From Pegea sp. RAD2-039 (Eukaryota > Chordata > Thaliacea > Salpida > Salpidae): a stretch of 64,000 nt of DNA. Location: positions 434,001 to 498,000 of the forward strand of contig JAQGEQ010000091.1 in NCBI GenBank assembly GCA_034620365.1, given 5' to 3'. How positions within the stretch are numbered: the first letter of the stretch is position 1; the number at the start of each line of letters is the position of its first letter. Under the pieces are notes generated by a model. The model did not search any database. It was not told the DNA's origin and saw nothing but the letters and a program-made list of their open reading frames with translations. The position numbers and the translations under genes were made by a program. Positions 33,901-45,639 of this stretch are shown here, one piece after another.

Positions 33901-36515
33901 TAATTTATCTTTATTATTAATATACCGATCATTTGTTTAAAACAAATCAATTAAAAGTAAAAAAATATCTTCAATGAAAATAGAAAAAAGCAAAAAAATT
34001 TATTTTTGATTAAAAACAAGATTGATTTGTTTTTCGTCAAATTAGATTAATTGAAATTCAATCAAAGGTGCTAATGACGTCATCAATTTGTTCATAGGAA
34101 CCGTCGACGCGTCAACGCTCGCGTAGCAACAATAATAACAATCAAACCAACTCGTCTAGTTGTCTGGAGTTATCTGTACCATCTTCTGACCATATGATCA
34201 CAAGTGGTGGGGAATCCCCAATTCGACGTTCCGAAGCAAAACTTCCGACTTTAAACGAAAGCGGTGAATACGCGCTCCGAAGACGCGACGACAACGATAA
34301 TCCTTCGATGCTGATGCCACCTGATCCGAAGACAATGACGTCATCAGCGCGTCGTCGTAGTAGCGAGCAATTACGTCATCCTCCGACGGGAAGCGCGATC
34401 GCTTCCGCTTGCACCAGTATCGTCGAAGGTGATGTAATTATGAGAAATTTTTTCGAATTTTTTTTGGTGTTTTTGAGTTTGCGACGTCATATCCGGTAGT
34501 TGGCCAGCTGCCAATCACGTCACAACATCTCGTTGAGCTGCTTAGCAACGTGGTTGGCGAGTAGGTGGCGTGAACTTTCTTCGAGAGATTTGGTGAAAAA
34601 AGTTGTCAACAAGTTTGAGTTTTAGTGATTTGAGGTTTTGAGTTAAGATTAAAGGGTTGAAGAAAGATGATTAAATGGAGAATGAGGAATTTATTGCGTT
34701 GGAGCAATGTTAGAAGTCCTTTGAATGATGAAGGTCGCGAGATCGCGTTGTTGTGATGACGTCATCGTTTGCAATTGATGATGTATGGTTTATGTTTTAC
34801 AGGAATGTCTAGTGTTGTCGCAGCTACTACAGCAAGTTTGGTTACTAATCCATCAAATACGATCTCAGAACAACAGAAGTACACCAAACAGTTGATGGAC
34901 TGTGACCAGGTTCGCGTGCAAGTGAGTTCTCTGCCTTATGACGTCATCTGATCACATAATGACGTCATGCGATCTTTCAGAGTATTGTTGAGGATATTTT
35001 ATTTGAGATGGGAGAAGAAAGATTGGTTCAGTATAAAAAAGCTTTTGCTAAATTTGATAAAGTCAGTATACAGCTGATTGGACGAAATCATTGATGCGTA
35101 TCTCGCAGGACTCTACAGGAATCATCAGCTCCAAGCAGCTACGTCAACTGCTCCGTACGTTGGGACACAATCCTAGTGACGTAGAGCTTCGGGAACTTGT
35201 CAATCAAGTTGATATCGATGAAAATGGAAAAATTGATTTCAATGAATTCATCATTATGATTGGCTAGTGAGTGTGACGTCATCATCATTATAATTATCTT
35301 TTCAGTGGTGACGTCATCTTTTAAAAGATGTTTTTTGTAAATTTTTGTGTTTTAAAACTTTTTTTTAAAACTGTTTTTCTACTCAATAATCTATGAGACA
35401 GAAATTTAGGTTTTTAAGTTTTAATTTCAAATTTTCTTCAAATGTCACCAAACCTCAAAATGAAGTTCAAGAAAAAGATTTTTGCAACAAAATTTCTGTT
35501 GACAAAAATTTTCAACTTTTGATTTAGTTGAAATGCTGAGTAAATAGTTAGTTGTTTGAAAAATGTTAATTTCATTTTTCTAGTGACGTCATCGTATCTT
35601 TAGTGACATTAAATGAATGAAGGCGTTGATGACGTCAGTAGAAAATCAAATCAAATCTAAGAAGTGGTTACTATGACAACCATGAGATAAAAATTGTTTT
35701 ATTTTTTGTAGTTCTTATTTTACAGGTTGAAATAAATCAAAAACTTTTATTAAAAACCTTTCATTGATTAATCGATAAAAATTGAAGTTATTTTTAAACT
35801 GGTTTCATGGTTTGATTCCAACTAAAAAGTTGAAGTGAAATAAACAGATTGTAATTAATTTGGTTATTTGTTGGTTGCTGAGGTGTTAGTTACTCTTTAT
35901 TAGAGCTTAGTGAAGTAATTTCTAGTTGAAGATGAAATTAACGGAAGTTTAAATTAATTCAAATAACTAATTTGGATGTAAACCGAAATATATTTGTTTG
36001 TTTACTAAAATATTTATTGTTTTGTTGTTAGAAGGTTTAATTGGGACACTGATGTCTTTTCAGTTGATTTTTTGCTTGATGTTTTTGGTGATTGAATCTT
36101 TTTTATCGAAATTTTTTTAAATATTAATTTTCTAATTTCATTAAAACAATTTAAAAATGAAATTTCTGAAAAGTTAGTTTGTTCGATTTAGATGGTTGTC
36201 ATGACAACGATCTCACCTCATTTGCATATTCATAGTTTCGACAAAGCCAACAATGAAGCCGAAGATCTATGTGACATCTTTCGCGTTTTTGATCGCGATG
36301 AACGCGGTTGCATCGATGTTTCTGAACTGCGCAAAATTTGGGAAGAATTTCTTCGGCATGTAGTATCTGCCGAGGAGGTTGGTGACGTCATCATAGTTTG
36401 CGTTTTTATGCTAATGAGATGATAGTTTGAAGAAATGATCAATGTCATTGATAACGATGGAAACGGAGAAATAAATCGATTCGAACTTCTCGAGATCCTA
36501 CAAAGTACTCGATGA
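30979..36515 (+). CDS. Calmodulin/troponin-C-like EF-hand protein with long basic N-terminal extension
   Basis: Nine exons with matching phases: 30979-31290, 32839-32982, 33016-33045, 34098-34428, 34803-34921, 34981-35061, 35109-35266, 36236-36377, 36426-36515; 1407 nt, 468 aa. Residues 1 to about 310 are Ser/Arg/Thr-rich and look disordered (for example RRRDDNDN, SSARRRSSEQLRH). Residues about 329-468 form four EF-hands of calmodulin type. Loop 1 is DKDSTGIISSKQ (Gln at position 12, probably impaired). Loops 2-4 are canonical: DIDENGKIDFNE, DRDERGCIDVSE, DNDGNGEINRFE. A Ca2+ sensor or contractile-regulator role is an inference. Several introns are 33-59 bp, and intron 1 (1.5 kb) and intron 3 (1.05 kb) hold minisatellites. 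The exons are clearly GC-richer than the flanks. I do not recognise an orthologue for the extension. AATAAA at 36681-36686. Confidence 0.8.
31369..31566. repeat. 12-bp tandem repeat in intron 1 of the EF-hand gene
   Basis: About 16 units of TTTRCTGRTTAR, often alternating as TTTGCTGGTTAA / TTTACTGATTAG (24-bp higher-order unit). Confidence 0.85.
33648..33838. repeat. 30-bp tandem repeat in intron 3 of the EF-hand gene
   Basis: About six units of exactly 30 bp containing GATTGGTTGCTAAGT and GATTCGCTTTTAA, increasingly diverged to the right. Each holds a GATTGG (CCAAT-type) and a GGTTGCTAR core. Confidence 0.85.
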
Positions 36516-38067
36516 TGACGTCATCAAGCGATTTGTATTCGTCGCTACGACAACTGGTCGTACTGGTTGCCACAGCAACCACCAGAAGCTCGGTTTTGAT
36601 GCTTGGTTTTGCTTTTCTTATTTTTAACTTATTTTTTTTTCTCTTGCAAATAACTCCTGACTTCAAAGTGGAAATTCGAAAATAAATGAAAATGTTCCGG
36701 ACGTTAGTATTTGTGCCCTTGTTTTTATTTCAGTTAAAACAGAAAAACTAGTTTCGTTAAAAAATTAGTTTTTAGAAAATAAAATTTCTCTTTAAAATAA
36801 GTTTTTGAAAATATTTCAAGTTTTCATCAAATAAAATTTGAAACAATTTACAATAAACAAATAGAATTGTTTTTATATCTACAGAAATAGCTGAAAATGA
36901 AATATTATTACTATTCGATGAGTTTATTTAATTCAAAACTTTTTACTTGAAGTTGCAATTGATAAAATTGATTTCATTTACAAATTTCATCTTTCTAAAA
37001 CTAGTAACTCACAAATAAATGACCTTTTCAATGTTACTCAAGTGCTGGCAGCTCAATTCAAATAAATCATCTTCAAACTTTTCAAGAAAGTCTCACAAAT
37101 TTTTCAGAAAAATATTTTTGAATTAAATAATTTAAAGTTTCACAAATAACTCTATAAAATGAAAAGAAACTTGAAAAAATTGTAATACTACAATTAAAAT
37201 TACATAACTAGCAACCAATCACGTGGCTAGCAACCAACCACGTAACTGGCAACCAACCAGGTGATTAGCAACTAACCACGTAACTAGCAACCAACCACGT
37301 GACTATCAACCAACCACGTGACTAGCAACCAACCACGTAACTAGCAGCCAACCACGTGACTAGCAACCAGCCACGTAACTAGCGACCAACCAGGTGGCTA
37401 GCAACCAACCAACCACGTAACTAGCAACCAACCACGTGACTAGCAACCAGCCACGTAACTAGCGACCAACCAGGTGGCTAGCAACCAACCAACCACGTGA
37501 CTAGCAGCCAACCACGTAACTAGCAACCAACCACGTGACTAGCAACCAGCCACGTAACTAGCAACCAACCACGTGACTAGCAACCAACCACGTAACTAGC
37601 AACCAACCACGTGACTAGCAACCAACCACGTGACTAGCAACCAACCACGTGACTAGCAACCAACCACGTGACTAGCAGCCAACCACGTGACAAGAAATAA
37701 ATTAAATCCTGATTTTTTTCTAAATCTTAATCAACAGTGACTTTATCAGCATAAAAATAGGATCGCTTTAACTTTTCAAAAACGGTTGTTTTATTATGGC
37801 GTCATTGAAATACTAACCAACGACAAAAACTTCCCGCGCCCAAACGATGACGTCATCAAATCTCGAAAAAAAGTAAAAAAAATGGAAACTCAACGAGCGG
37901 AGAGCGCCTCTAGCAGAAAGCAAACACATTCGAGTTATATAAAAGCTGGTGATTTCTCGATGTGCGCGTGTGTATGTGATCACGGTTACCATGACAACAG
38001 CTCGTCGAGATACTGAAAGAGAGGTTTGAAGAAATTTCCTACAAAAAGTGGCCAGCAGATGACGCTG
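36516..38067. other. Convergent intergenic region, EF-hand gene to CTDNEP1
   Basis: Contains the EF-hand poly(A) signal (36681-36686), the 19-bp minisatellite (37201-37690) and a GC-richer block at 37790-38030. That block has a 76-codon open frame and a TATATAAAAG motif, but nothing that I recognise. Confidence 0.45.
37201..37690. repeat. 19-bp minisatellite (CACGTG + TAGCAACC)
   Basis: About 25 units of GCAACCAACCACGTGACTA and the variants CACGTA and CAGGTG. A longer higher-order block including 'CCAGCCACGTAAC...GCGACCAACCAGGTGG' occurs twice. Each full unit carries an E-box (CACGTG) and the reverse of GGTTGCTAG. Confidence 0.92.
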
Positions 38068-39577
38068 TTATTGCCATTGCAAATGTTGAACTTTGTTGCG
38101 ATGTAGAACGTTTCTGACGTCATTGCAAAACCTACAAATCGAAGTGATGACGTAATTGTGACGTAAGTATGAAGAGAAGCTACCTTAAAGCATCAAAAAA
38201 TGGAAGAACATTGAGAAGAGCTGTATCAGATGGATCATCAAACCAAGATTTGATTGGGACAGCGTTTTCTGTTGAAATGACGTCATAGTTGGTTGCTACG
38301 TGGCTAAGGAGGCAAACAAACCTGGAAATCCTTTGTAGGCTCCAGGTGAGTTGTCAAGGATTACAACACTCGAAAGATCTTGATTAACAAAGGTGAGATC
38401 TTTTGTAAAACTTCCAGTATCAATTTTACAGTGCTGAAAAAGATTGAGATGTCAAAAAGCTTTCATAAAAGGGACTTCCCCTTCTCAGAGAGTATTTTAA
38501 ATTAATTAATTTTGATAAAACTGTTTTTCTTAAAACAGAAAAGTAATTTTAGTTAGAAGTTTTATTTATTTCAAACCAAACTGTAGCCGGTAATTGACGC
38601 TTTGTACTTTCACCTGGGTTAGATACAAATCTTTTTATAGACAAAAGTTTTTCTATTTTGAGTTTTCATTGTTTTTCAAATCAAATGACAAAGTTGGCGC
38701 TGTACTCAAAAGCCTCTAAGAGGCAATCAAAGATATGTGAACAAGCTTTGAAACTAACTTGTCTGTAAAACCGACGTTGTAAGATTCCACGCCCTTTATC
38801 TAACTTGTCACATACCGCTGATCCATAGATTTCCATAGAAGCAGTGAAAACCACTAAATCATACCATTGACTGACCTGATTTGATCAAATAATTAGTCTC
38901 AAGATTATTCAAATGTTTCATAATCAACTTACTACACTGAGAAAGTAATCTACATGAGGTCTTTTGTGGACGAAGAACTTTACGGGATGTTTGTCTATAG
39001 TGACCTGTCAACATATTTAAATTGTTTTGTCATCAAGAAAGTTGGGGTGGCTAAACTTGTAAAATGTTAAAAATAAAATAGGAAAATGATTTCAGCAAAT
39101 TTTAAAACTGATGGTAGAAGCAAGTATAAAAGAAGCAACTGAAAATTTAAATAGTTGAAAAATAATAATAAATAAAAATTGAAAGATTCTAAACCTGTAA
39201 GATAAAGTCTGGAGGAACATCTGATTTAATTTGTGGTCTTAATAGACCTCCACTGTCATGTCTTGAATGGATTAGTGTCTCATCCAAATCTAGAACCAAA
39301 ATCTTTTTTTTCAATTGCACTGTTGATAGAAGAAAAAAATTAACCAATCAGAAAACTGATACCAACAAATTATTTACATAATCTGTTTCTAGAAGGAGCA
39401 GAAAGTGGAACTACATCATAACGAACTGTTTGATGAGATATCACCTTAAATTAAAATGAAGATCAGTTTATATCTGATAACTTCTAACAAAACAACCTTT
39501 CTTGTGTTTTTTCTTGTAAAAATTTTGATGAAATAGAATAATGAGGCCAATGCATTCCATATAGAAGAGAAAAACAT
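38068..39577 (-). CDS. CTDNEP1: CTD nuclear envelope phosphatase 1 (Dullard)
   Basis: Eight exons, phases all consistent: 39577-39497, 39444-39378, 39319-39195, 39004-38933, 38875-38759, 38433-38322, 38268-38184, 38131-38068; 723 nt, 240 aa (human 244). An N-terminal hydrophobic helix ([13 protein letters not shown]) is followed by [10 protein letters not shown] and the HAD/FCP1 catalytic motif [15 protein letters not shown] (about residue 56). Then come [50 protein letters not shown] and [15 protein letters not shown], ending in DVRNVLHRN. The protein dephosphorylates lipin at the nuclear envelope/ER and dampens BMP signalling. The penultimate acceptor region contains a TGACGTCA (38278-38285), and the last coding exon contains another (38115-38122). 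Confidence 0.97.
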
Positions 39578-40652
39578 AATATGTTTAATTGATGACTTAA
39601 CTTACTTTAATTATATTAACATTTCTAGAAATAAAAAACAATTAAACTTGTACAGCTCACATTAAACAAATTTGTCTCAACAAAATTATAAATTTTATTA
39701 TCATTGTTGTTTATAATATGAAAATGTTATAAACATATTATAGCTACAACAAAATAAATAAATTTTATAAAATATTTATTTATATATAGGCTAGTTTTAA
39801 AATATAGTTCCCTAAAAGCTATAATAAAAATAGTTTTAAAATCTATTATTTAGGAAATGTTTTGATTAAACAAAAATTTAAACTTAAAAAAAAATTCTAT
39901 ATAATTATATATTGAACAAATATAGTATATAAGTAATTCAACATTTTATTCAAACTTATAATTCTTAATATACAACTTTAAACTAAATTCTTCATGTATT
40001 TATCCATATAACTTATTTAATTAAATTTAAAACCTAAAAAAACATCAACAAATATAATCCAGATATTTATATAAATTAGGATATATTCTTTTCACAGACA
40101 TTATTTTTACTCATATAACAAAATTCATAAACTATAGCCAAAATTAACACAAAAATAGTTTAAAGTAACTGCTTAAATTTTATTACAAAAAAATATTCTG
40201 ACAATTATAAATTTTTACATGAATTCTTTATAGAAGGACAGATCAAATGAAAATATAAAAACATATCAAGAATATATCAAACTTGAACAATAGTTGTTTT
40301 ACTAAAAAAATATGAACTGATTTTATGTACAATAAAAGTTTATTTAAGGTAAGCAAAGATATGCTAGCTATAAATAAAAAAGATATAAAAAACTTATTGG
40401 TCTTTAAAATAAAGGATATTTGAAGATTCAATTAGTTTAAGATCTATTAGAAACATTTAAAAAATAAATTCTTTAACATATTTACTTTAACAAAGATATT
40501 TCAAATTTTGTTTACACATTTGAAAATCTAACAAATAAAACCAGTTTTAATTGCTACAGGAATTAATAAAATATTCAAAGAAATATTAACACAATAAGCA
40601 AGTTAATTATTTACTAAAGTAAACAAATAACTTTTCATAATATTACTGTAAC

Positions 40653-40745
40653 AAATAGATCTAATTTGTGAGAATGTGTGTTAGCGAGAGGTGCTCTCTT
40701 TAGGCACCCTCCTTCACATTTATTGTAATAAATAATAAAAATAAT
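40653..40745 (+). mobile_element. Short LINE 3'-tail copy with hairpin
   Basis: Same unit as 22711-22802, beginning AAATAGAT..AATTTGTGAG. Hairpin GGTGC (40690-40694) / GCACC (40704-40708), then CATTTATTG and an AATAAATAATAAA end. Confidence 0.75.
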
Positions 40746-41995
40746 AGTAATCATATGAATTTATTTCAATTAATTAGCTTTTATAATGATTCACATTTTG
40801 ATATTTTCTATTATAACCATTCAAATGAAAAATTGTATAATTTTCAATAATTTGATTTTAGAATGTATAATTTAGAAATTAATTTTAAGCAAATAAAAAA
40901 AATTATATCTTGAATATTACTAGCTTTTAATGTCTATAAAAATACTGATATATTTTTATAACAAAAAAAGATATTTAAATAAAATTTCTAATGTTGACTT
41001 ATATATTAAGTAAACAAATTAAAAAATATAAGCAGAACTTAATGTATAAGAATTATATTTCAAATTAAAATTGATAAGTTACCAATAGAAATTTACACAT
41101 AAAAATAAATGAATAATAGCTCATTTATTTCTAAATGATAAAGAAATTACGATCACTAGCAGTGAGTAAAGCAATTAATCAAATAAGTGAGACAAATGTA
41201 TGAATTATTACAGAAAAATAATTAAAAGGTAATTCTTGATGATATAAGAAAGTTTGTAAAAAAGAAAAAAAGAATACTATAAAAGTTTCTATTAGTATAA
41301 TTCATTATATTTATTATATAAATTAAAAATATTTTCTGAATAACTAATCACTTTTGACAAATCTAAATTTATGTAACTTTTTACATGGCTTTAAAATGTA
41401 TTAAAAAAATTTAACATTACAAATAGTTAAATAAAACCTTAAAAAACATATTAATGGAAACATAGTAAAATAAGAGAGGCAAAATAGATTAGGTATGAAA
41501 GATGGAAAGATGATATTCCTACAGCCAGAAACGACAGTTATAACGCCAACGTAGCAAAGTTTTACTTATTATCTATTTTGACAACTTTACTTTAAACCAG
41601 TTCACAGTTCGAAAAGGGCTTATTTTAAATCGAATGCCAATTTATTAAAATGTAGTAATTCATCTTTAAATTAAATAAAAAGAAGAATATTAAGGTTTAA
41701 ATACTCCAAATTCTAAATTGTGAAAGAAGTGTAAAAGTAAATGAGAAAAAACTTATGTGGTGAAGCTTTGAGTTATGCAAACTTGAAATTCTACTAAATA
41801 TCTTGAAATAAACAAATTGATGAAAGTTATGTCAATTAAGGATTAAATACTAATAACAATAACACCAGCTAGAAAATGTTATATAAAATATTAATGATAA
41901 AACGATCTGAGTAATTTATAGTTTTTTAAAAATGTTTAAAGATAAAACTTTTTAATTAAAGTAAGTTATGGTGAAAATAATTAATCTGCCAGACA

Positions 41996-42065
41996 TATAT
42001 TTATTACAATAAACGCAAAGAAGAGTGCTGAAAATAGTACCTCTCGCTGACAAACTTTCTTACAA
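41996..42065 (-). mobile_element. Diverged LINE 3'-tail copy, minus orientation
   Basis: On the minus strand it reads CAGCGAGAGGTAC...CAGCAC..CTTTGCGTTTATTGTAATAAATA, the tail of the same family with one arm of the hairpin eroded. Confidence 0.6.
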
Positions 42066-42475
42066 TTAATGTAATTGCGACATATAATTAAGATGGAAAT
42101 ATAGAAAAATATATAGGCGTAACACATGACAGTTTAGGAGTCCACATACAATGTAAGCGCCTAAATCTATTTGAGTTAAGTTATATGGTATTTTATATTT
42201 AATAAGGCTTGTAAATAAGTATTTAACTATTTTTATGTTTTTTTGTTTCTGTTGATATAGACTCATTAAAGAAGGATGCTTACGTAGTTATCACCTGTGG
42301 TATATGCTTAAATAGCATCAATAATAAGAAATTATCAGGAATACAATAACTGATGGTGAAGTATAAAGTCATTTTAAATGTTGCATGACAAAATAAGTAA
42401 AGACTTTTTGTGTAAGGTGAATAATAACAAAAACAGGCCATTAATTTCTCCTGTAAAACCACTGTAAAATTCTTA

Positions 42476-42960
42476 TGAAGCCAAGTGAAAGTAGTTCAGT
42501 TTTGCCAAATACTAAGAAAGATGCTGAAATTAAATACTTAATTAAAAATGTCGATGTCTTGAAAGAAGAATAAATGAGATTCAAACTCAGAAGTTCTCAT
42601 ATGCTGATGTGACCAAAAAACTTTGAAAATATAAAATAAACAAATAAATCAGGTTTTTCAATGAAGAATAACTTAAGGGAAGTATTCTCTCTAACATAAC
42701 TTCAACGATGGAGTCACAAACTGAAATTTCTACAGGAAACTCTAAAGCTTTCAAAGTATATATCTTCAACATCCCCGAGTTCAAAAGAGATGATCTAATT
42801 CTCAAAGAAAGATGACGAGTTAAGCGTTTTCCAATTGCCCTGAAGCTCTCAAATCAGTTAACTGAACGAAACAAGAAATGCATTGCTCAAACTCTGAAAC
42901 CTCAAGCATCAAATGTTTATTACAGATTGTTTAAAAAATAGTTCTAACCTCATGGTTTTG
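42476..42960 (+). mobile_element. LINE ORF1 fragment, degenerate
   Basis: A run opens with ATG at about 42476 (MKPSESSSVLPNTKKDAEIK), then in shifted frames NEIQTQKFSYADVTKKL and SQTEISTGNSKAFKVY. The 'SYADVTKKL' block after a coiled-coil-like start is typical of ORF1 of CR1/L2-like LINEs. Several stops and frameshifts. It abuts the left edge of the first copy of the 2.2-kb duplication. Confidence 0.55.
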
Positions 42961-43011
42961 TTAACTGCCCACACCAACTGTCCTTATAATTATATGTTTA
43001 TTTAAACATAT

Positions 43012-45222
43012 ATAAAACTATTGAACTTAATTTATTTGCATTTTCAATAACTTTAGTAAAACCTGGTTAAGTCTACTTAGCCAAAAGCTATTTCCTAATA
43101 ACATCAGAAGAGAACGACAAAGGGTATAAAGATGGAATCACTATTTTCTGTCCTTTTAGCAAGCATATATGTGACTAAATAAGTCAATGCACAAAAGGCA
43201 CCACCTGACGACTTTAATTATTTTCTCGATAAAAATTTATCTTATGATGAAGTTGACTTTTAAACCTTCAAAAATACTTCAATATATAACTAAAGTACCA
43301 TTTCATCTGGTATTTAAGAAAGATGTCGGATTCTCGTTGGAGATTTTTGCACAAAATCCTTACTCTTGTTTCTTAATAAAAAGTTAGCTGATGTCTACTT
43401 GATATTTAAAAATAGAAAGCTGAGAATTTATTAATAACGTCAAGATCTCTCATAAAAACTTTTATTTTAATTGTAAATTTAGTTTGCTTCTCTTTTATTT
43501 GAGATTTACTTTTTCTGAATGTTTCTCGTTTTACTTGTAAGAATATAAAACTGTTTTTAGCTGGTAGTTTAATAATAGTTCTGAAAAGAAGACGCTATTC
43601 TAGTTTGAAATGACTCAAATCGTATTTTAGATTATTTGAAATTTATTTTTGATAGACTAAAAATAAACGATAATCATTGATAGGCCTTTTGTAACGAATT
43701 CATATTGGAAATAAGCTTTTCCAAGTATGATAAGTTTGAAAGATAAATCCAAACTAAAACAGAAAAAATATCAACATTTTATATTCTAAAAATGCTTATT
43801 TTCAAATTAATTTTGTAAATCTTAACTGATAATGCAAATTTAAAATAAAAATTATTATTCAAAGTTTGCTACTTTTAGCATATATAATTTACAAAAGCAT
43901 TTACAATGTCAGTAAAAGTCCGTCAAAATTGTTTAACTTGTCAACTATTTTGCACAATTTGCTACGAACCTTATCCTTGAACTGGATATTTTTTAGTAAG
44001 ATCAGCTACAAGCTTCTTAGCGCTAGCAACTCCAACTCGTTTGACTAGTTGGCTGAAGAGTTTTGCAAGAATTTGATCATAGGTAGTATCATCGAACTGA
44101 AATTAAGATTTTAACTTAATTGTTTAAGACTTTTCAAAAACATTTCTAAAATACTTACAGATTCGTCATTGTTAATAGCACTAACCGTATTTTGTCTGCA
44201 AATTTAATTTACTTTGATTATTTTTTCGTGATTTTACTAAATTGTAATAAGAAGCAATAATACTTACGAGCCTTGACCACAACCTTGGGACAAGGCAACA
44301 AAGCAGATAGCAACCAAAGCAATAATCAATTTAGAGTTCATTTTCTTATTTTTCTGAAAAATTTAAAATTAATATAATATTAATAATAAGATAATTGGTT
44401 GGCAACATTAAAACGATTATTTATTAGAAGAGATAGATAATGATTATTTTCTGGAAGAATTTTTGTGAATATTTTTTATTGTAAGGAATTATTATTGTTT
44501 TACTAAAAAGCAAAGGGCTGATACTTAGGTAAACTAAATGAAAAATGAGGTGGTTAAGTTTAATCAACCATTAAAGTTAAAAGTTTATTTTTTTCTGGTA
44601 ACAAACAGCTAGAAAGTTTATCTAATAAATGGATTAGTGTCATAATCCAGCAAAACTATTGAACTTATTTTCTCTAATGTTCCTTATAAAACAAGTAATT
44701 CTAATTCTTTTTAATAAAATATATACAACAAACTAAATTGTTTCTTGGTTTCGATGATAGTCTCTGTATGCATCCTAAACTAACTGAGAAGATATGATTT
44801 AGCTTCAAGCATAGGCGAGTATTTATGCAAATATTACTTCCTTTTATTTTTCTCAATTAAGAAATGACAATAAGTAAAATTAGTATCCCAATTAATTAAA
44901 TATTTCAACAATACAATTAATTTTCCTTTTCATTTGTGAAAAACTTTATTGTTTAAAATATTTTATAAACCTTTTTGAGAGAATAACGATACAATAAGAG
45001 CTTAAACTATGTGTAAGAAAATACAATTTCTGTTGAAATACCACCTAGGCTAATGACTTACTTAAACCATTACTTTGGCTCAAGCTTTGATGCAATTTTA
45101 AAAGGAAACCAATCTTAATTATTATTCAGTTACAATAATAGTTTCAGCCATAATACAATTATAAAGTTTATGCAAGTACAACAATTTTTTCGTAATAGGT
45201 GCATTTTAAATGTATTTTTTTC
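43012..45222. repeat. 2.2-kb duplicated segment, copy 1
   Basis: Near-identical to 48938-51100 (offset about 5.9 kb), starting at ATATAAAACTATTGAACTTAA and fading after 'AATAGGTGCATTTTAAATGTA'. Between the copies lie single-base differences plus a ~64-bp indel near 43850-43913. It contains the secreted-peptide gene, and a 66-codon open frame at 43187-43387 that is not recognised and may be chance. Confidence 0.92.
43971..44341 (-). CDS. Small secreted cationic peptide precursor, copy 1
   Basis: Three exons: 44341-44268, 44195-44159, 44096-43971; 78 aa. Residues 1 to about 19 are a textbook signal peptide (MNSKLIIALVAICFVALSQG). A short segment (exon 2) is followed by an acidic stretch (NDESFDDTTYD). 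The C-terminal part of about 34 residues is cationic and amphipathic (QILAKLFSQLVKRVGV, SAKKLVADLTKKY) with net charge about +6. The last residue is Gly, which could be converted to a C-terminal amide. A KR pair inside the helix is a possible processing site. The layout of signal, acidic pro-part and basic helix is that of antimicrobial or regulatory peptide precursors. I recognise no family by sequence. An AG acceptor 12 nt before the ATG suggests trans-splicing or a 5' UTR intron. Codon phases and splice sites are identical in copy 2. Confidence 0.8.
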
Positions 45223-45639
45223 TAAAAAGTTAAATGACAGTTTGATGTCGAGGTCTCTAACCGAATATATCTGTATAATAATAAACTCTGACGGAATTTT
45301 TATTTAAGGAGCTTACAAAGTAAACTAAATAAAAAGTTTATTAAAGTTTCATTTACCCAGTTTATTATTTGAAAGATAAAAAACAGTAATATATCTAAAA
45401 ACACAATTTAATAATTACTGCAAACTTAAAGAAAATAGAATTACTCTAATGGCTGGCACATACAAATTAAAGATAAAAAATAAAGGCTATCATGAAAAAT
45501 TTCTAAGAATTGTGATACAATATTCTATCGGGATAAAAAATCGTTTGAAGTATTTGGTTTGGTTGCACTAAAAATCTTTCATGAAAGTAAAAACTATGGT
45601 GGATCCAAATAAAAGTTGCAAGACCTTATAGAAAAATTC
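45223..45639. other. AT-rich DNA between duplicated segment and LINE
   Basis: No gene recognised; may include the LINE 5' UTR. Confidence 0.35.

Larger units (their letters stand above)
39578..42475. other. Intergenic AT-rich DNA with two LINE tails
   Basis: No gene recognised. Short LINE 3'-tail copies at 40653-40745 (+) and 41996-42065 (-). Confidence 0.45.

Noticed and set aside
36230..36666. Minus-strand ORFs of 72-73 codons
   Set aside because: Shadows of EF-hand exons 8 and 9 in other frames.
37201..37690. CRISPR-like array
   Set aside because: Units are directly adjacent 19-bp repeats without unique spacers, in a eukaryotic genome: a minisatellite.
37786..38016. 76-codon plus-strand ORF in GC-richer DNA with a TATATAAAAG motif
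   Set aside because: No homology, no acceptor/donor partner, located in the shared 3' region of two convergent genes; could be 3' UTR or promoter-like sequence.
43187..43387. 66-codon plus-strand ORF, also in the second copy at 49110-49310
   Set aside because: Its preservation is explained by the recent duplication. Residue mix is AT-driven, there are no splice sites or homology, and another frame looks like degenerate element coding.
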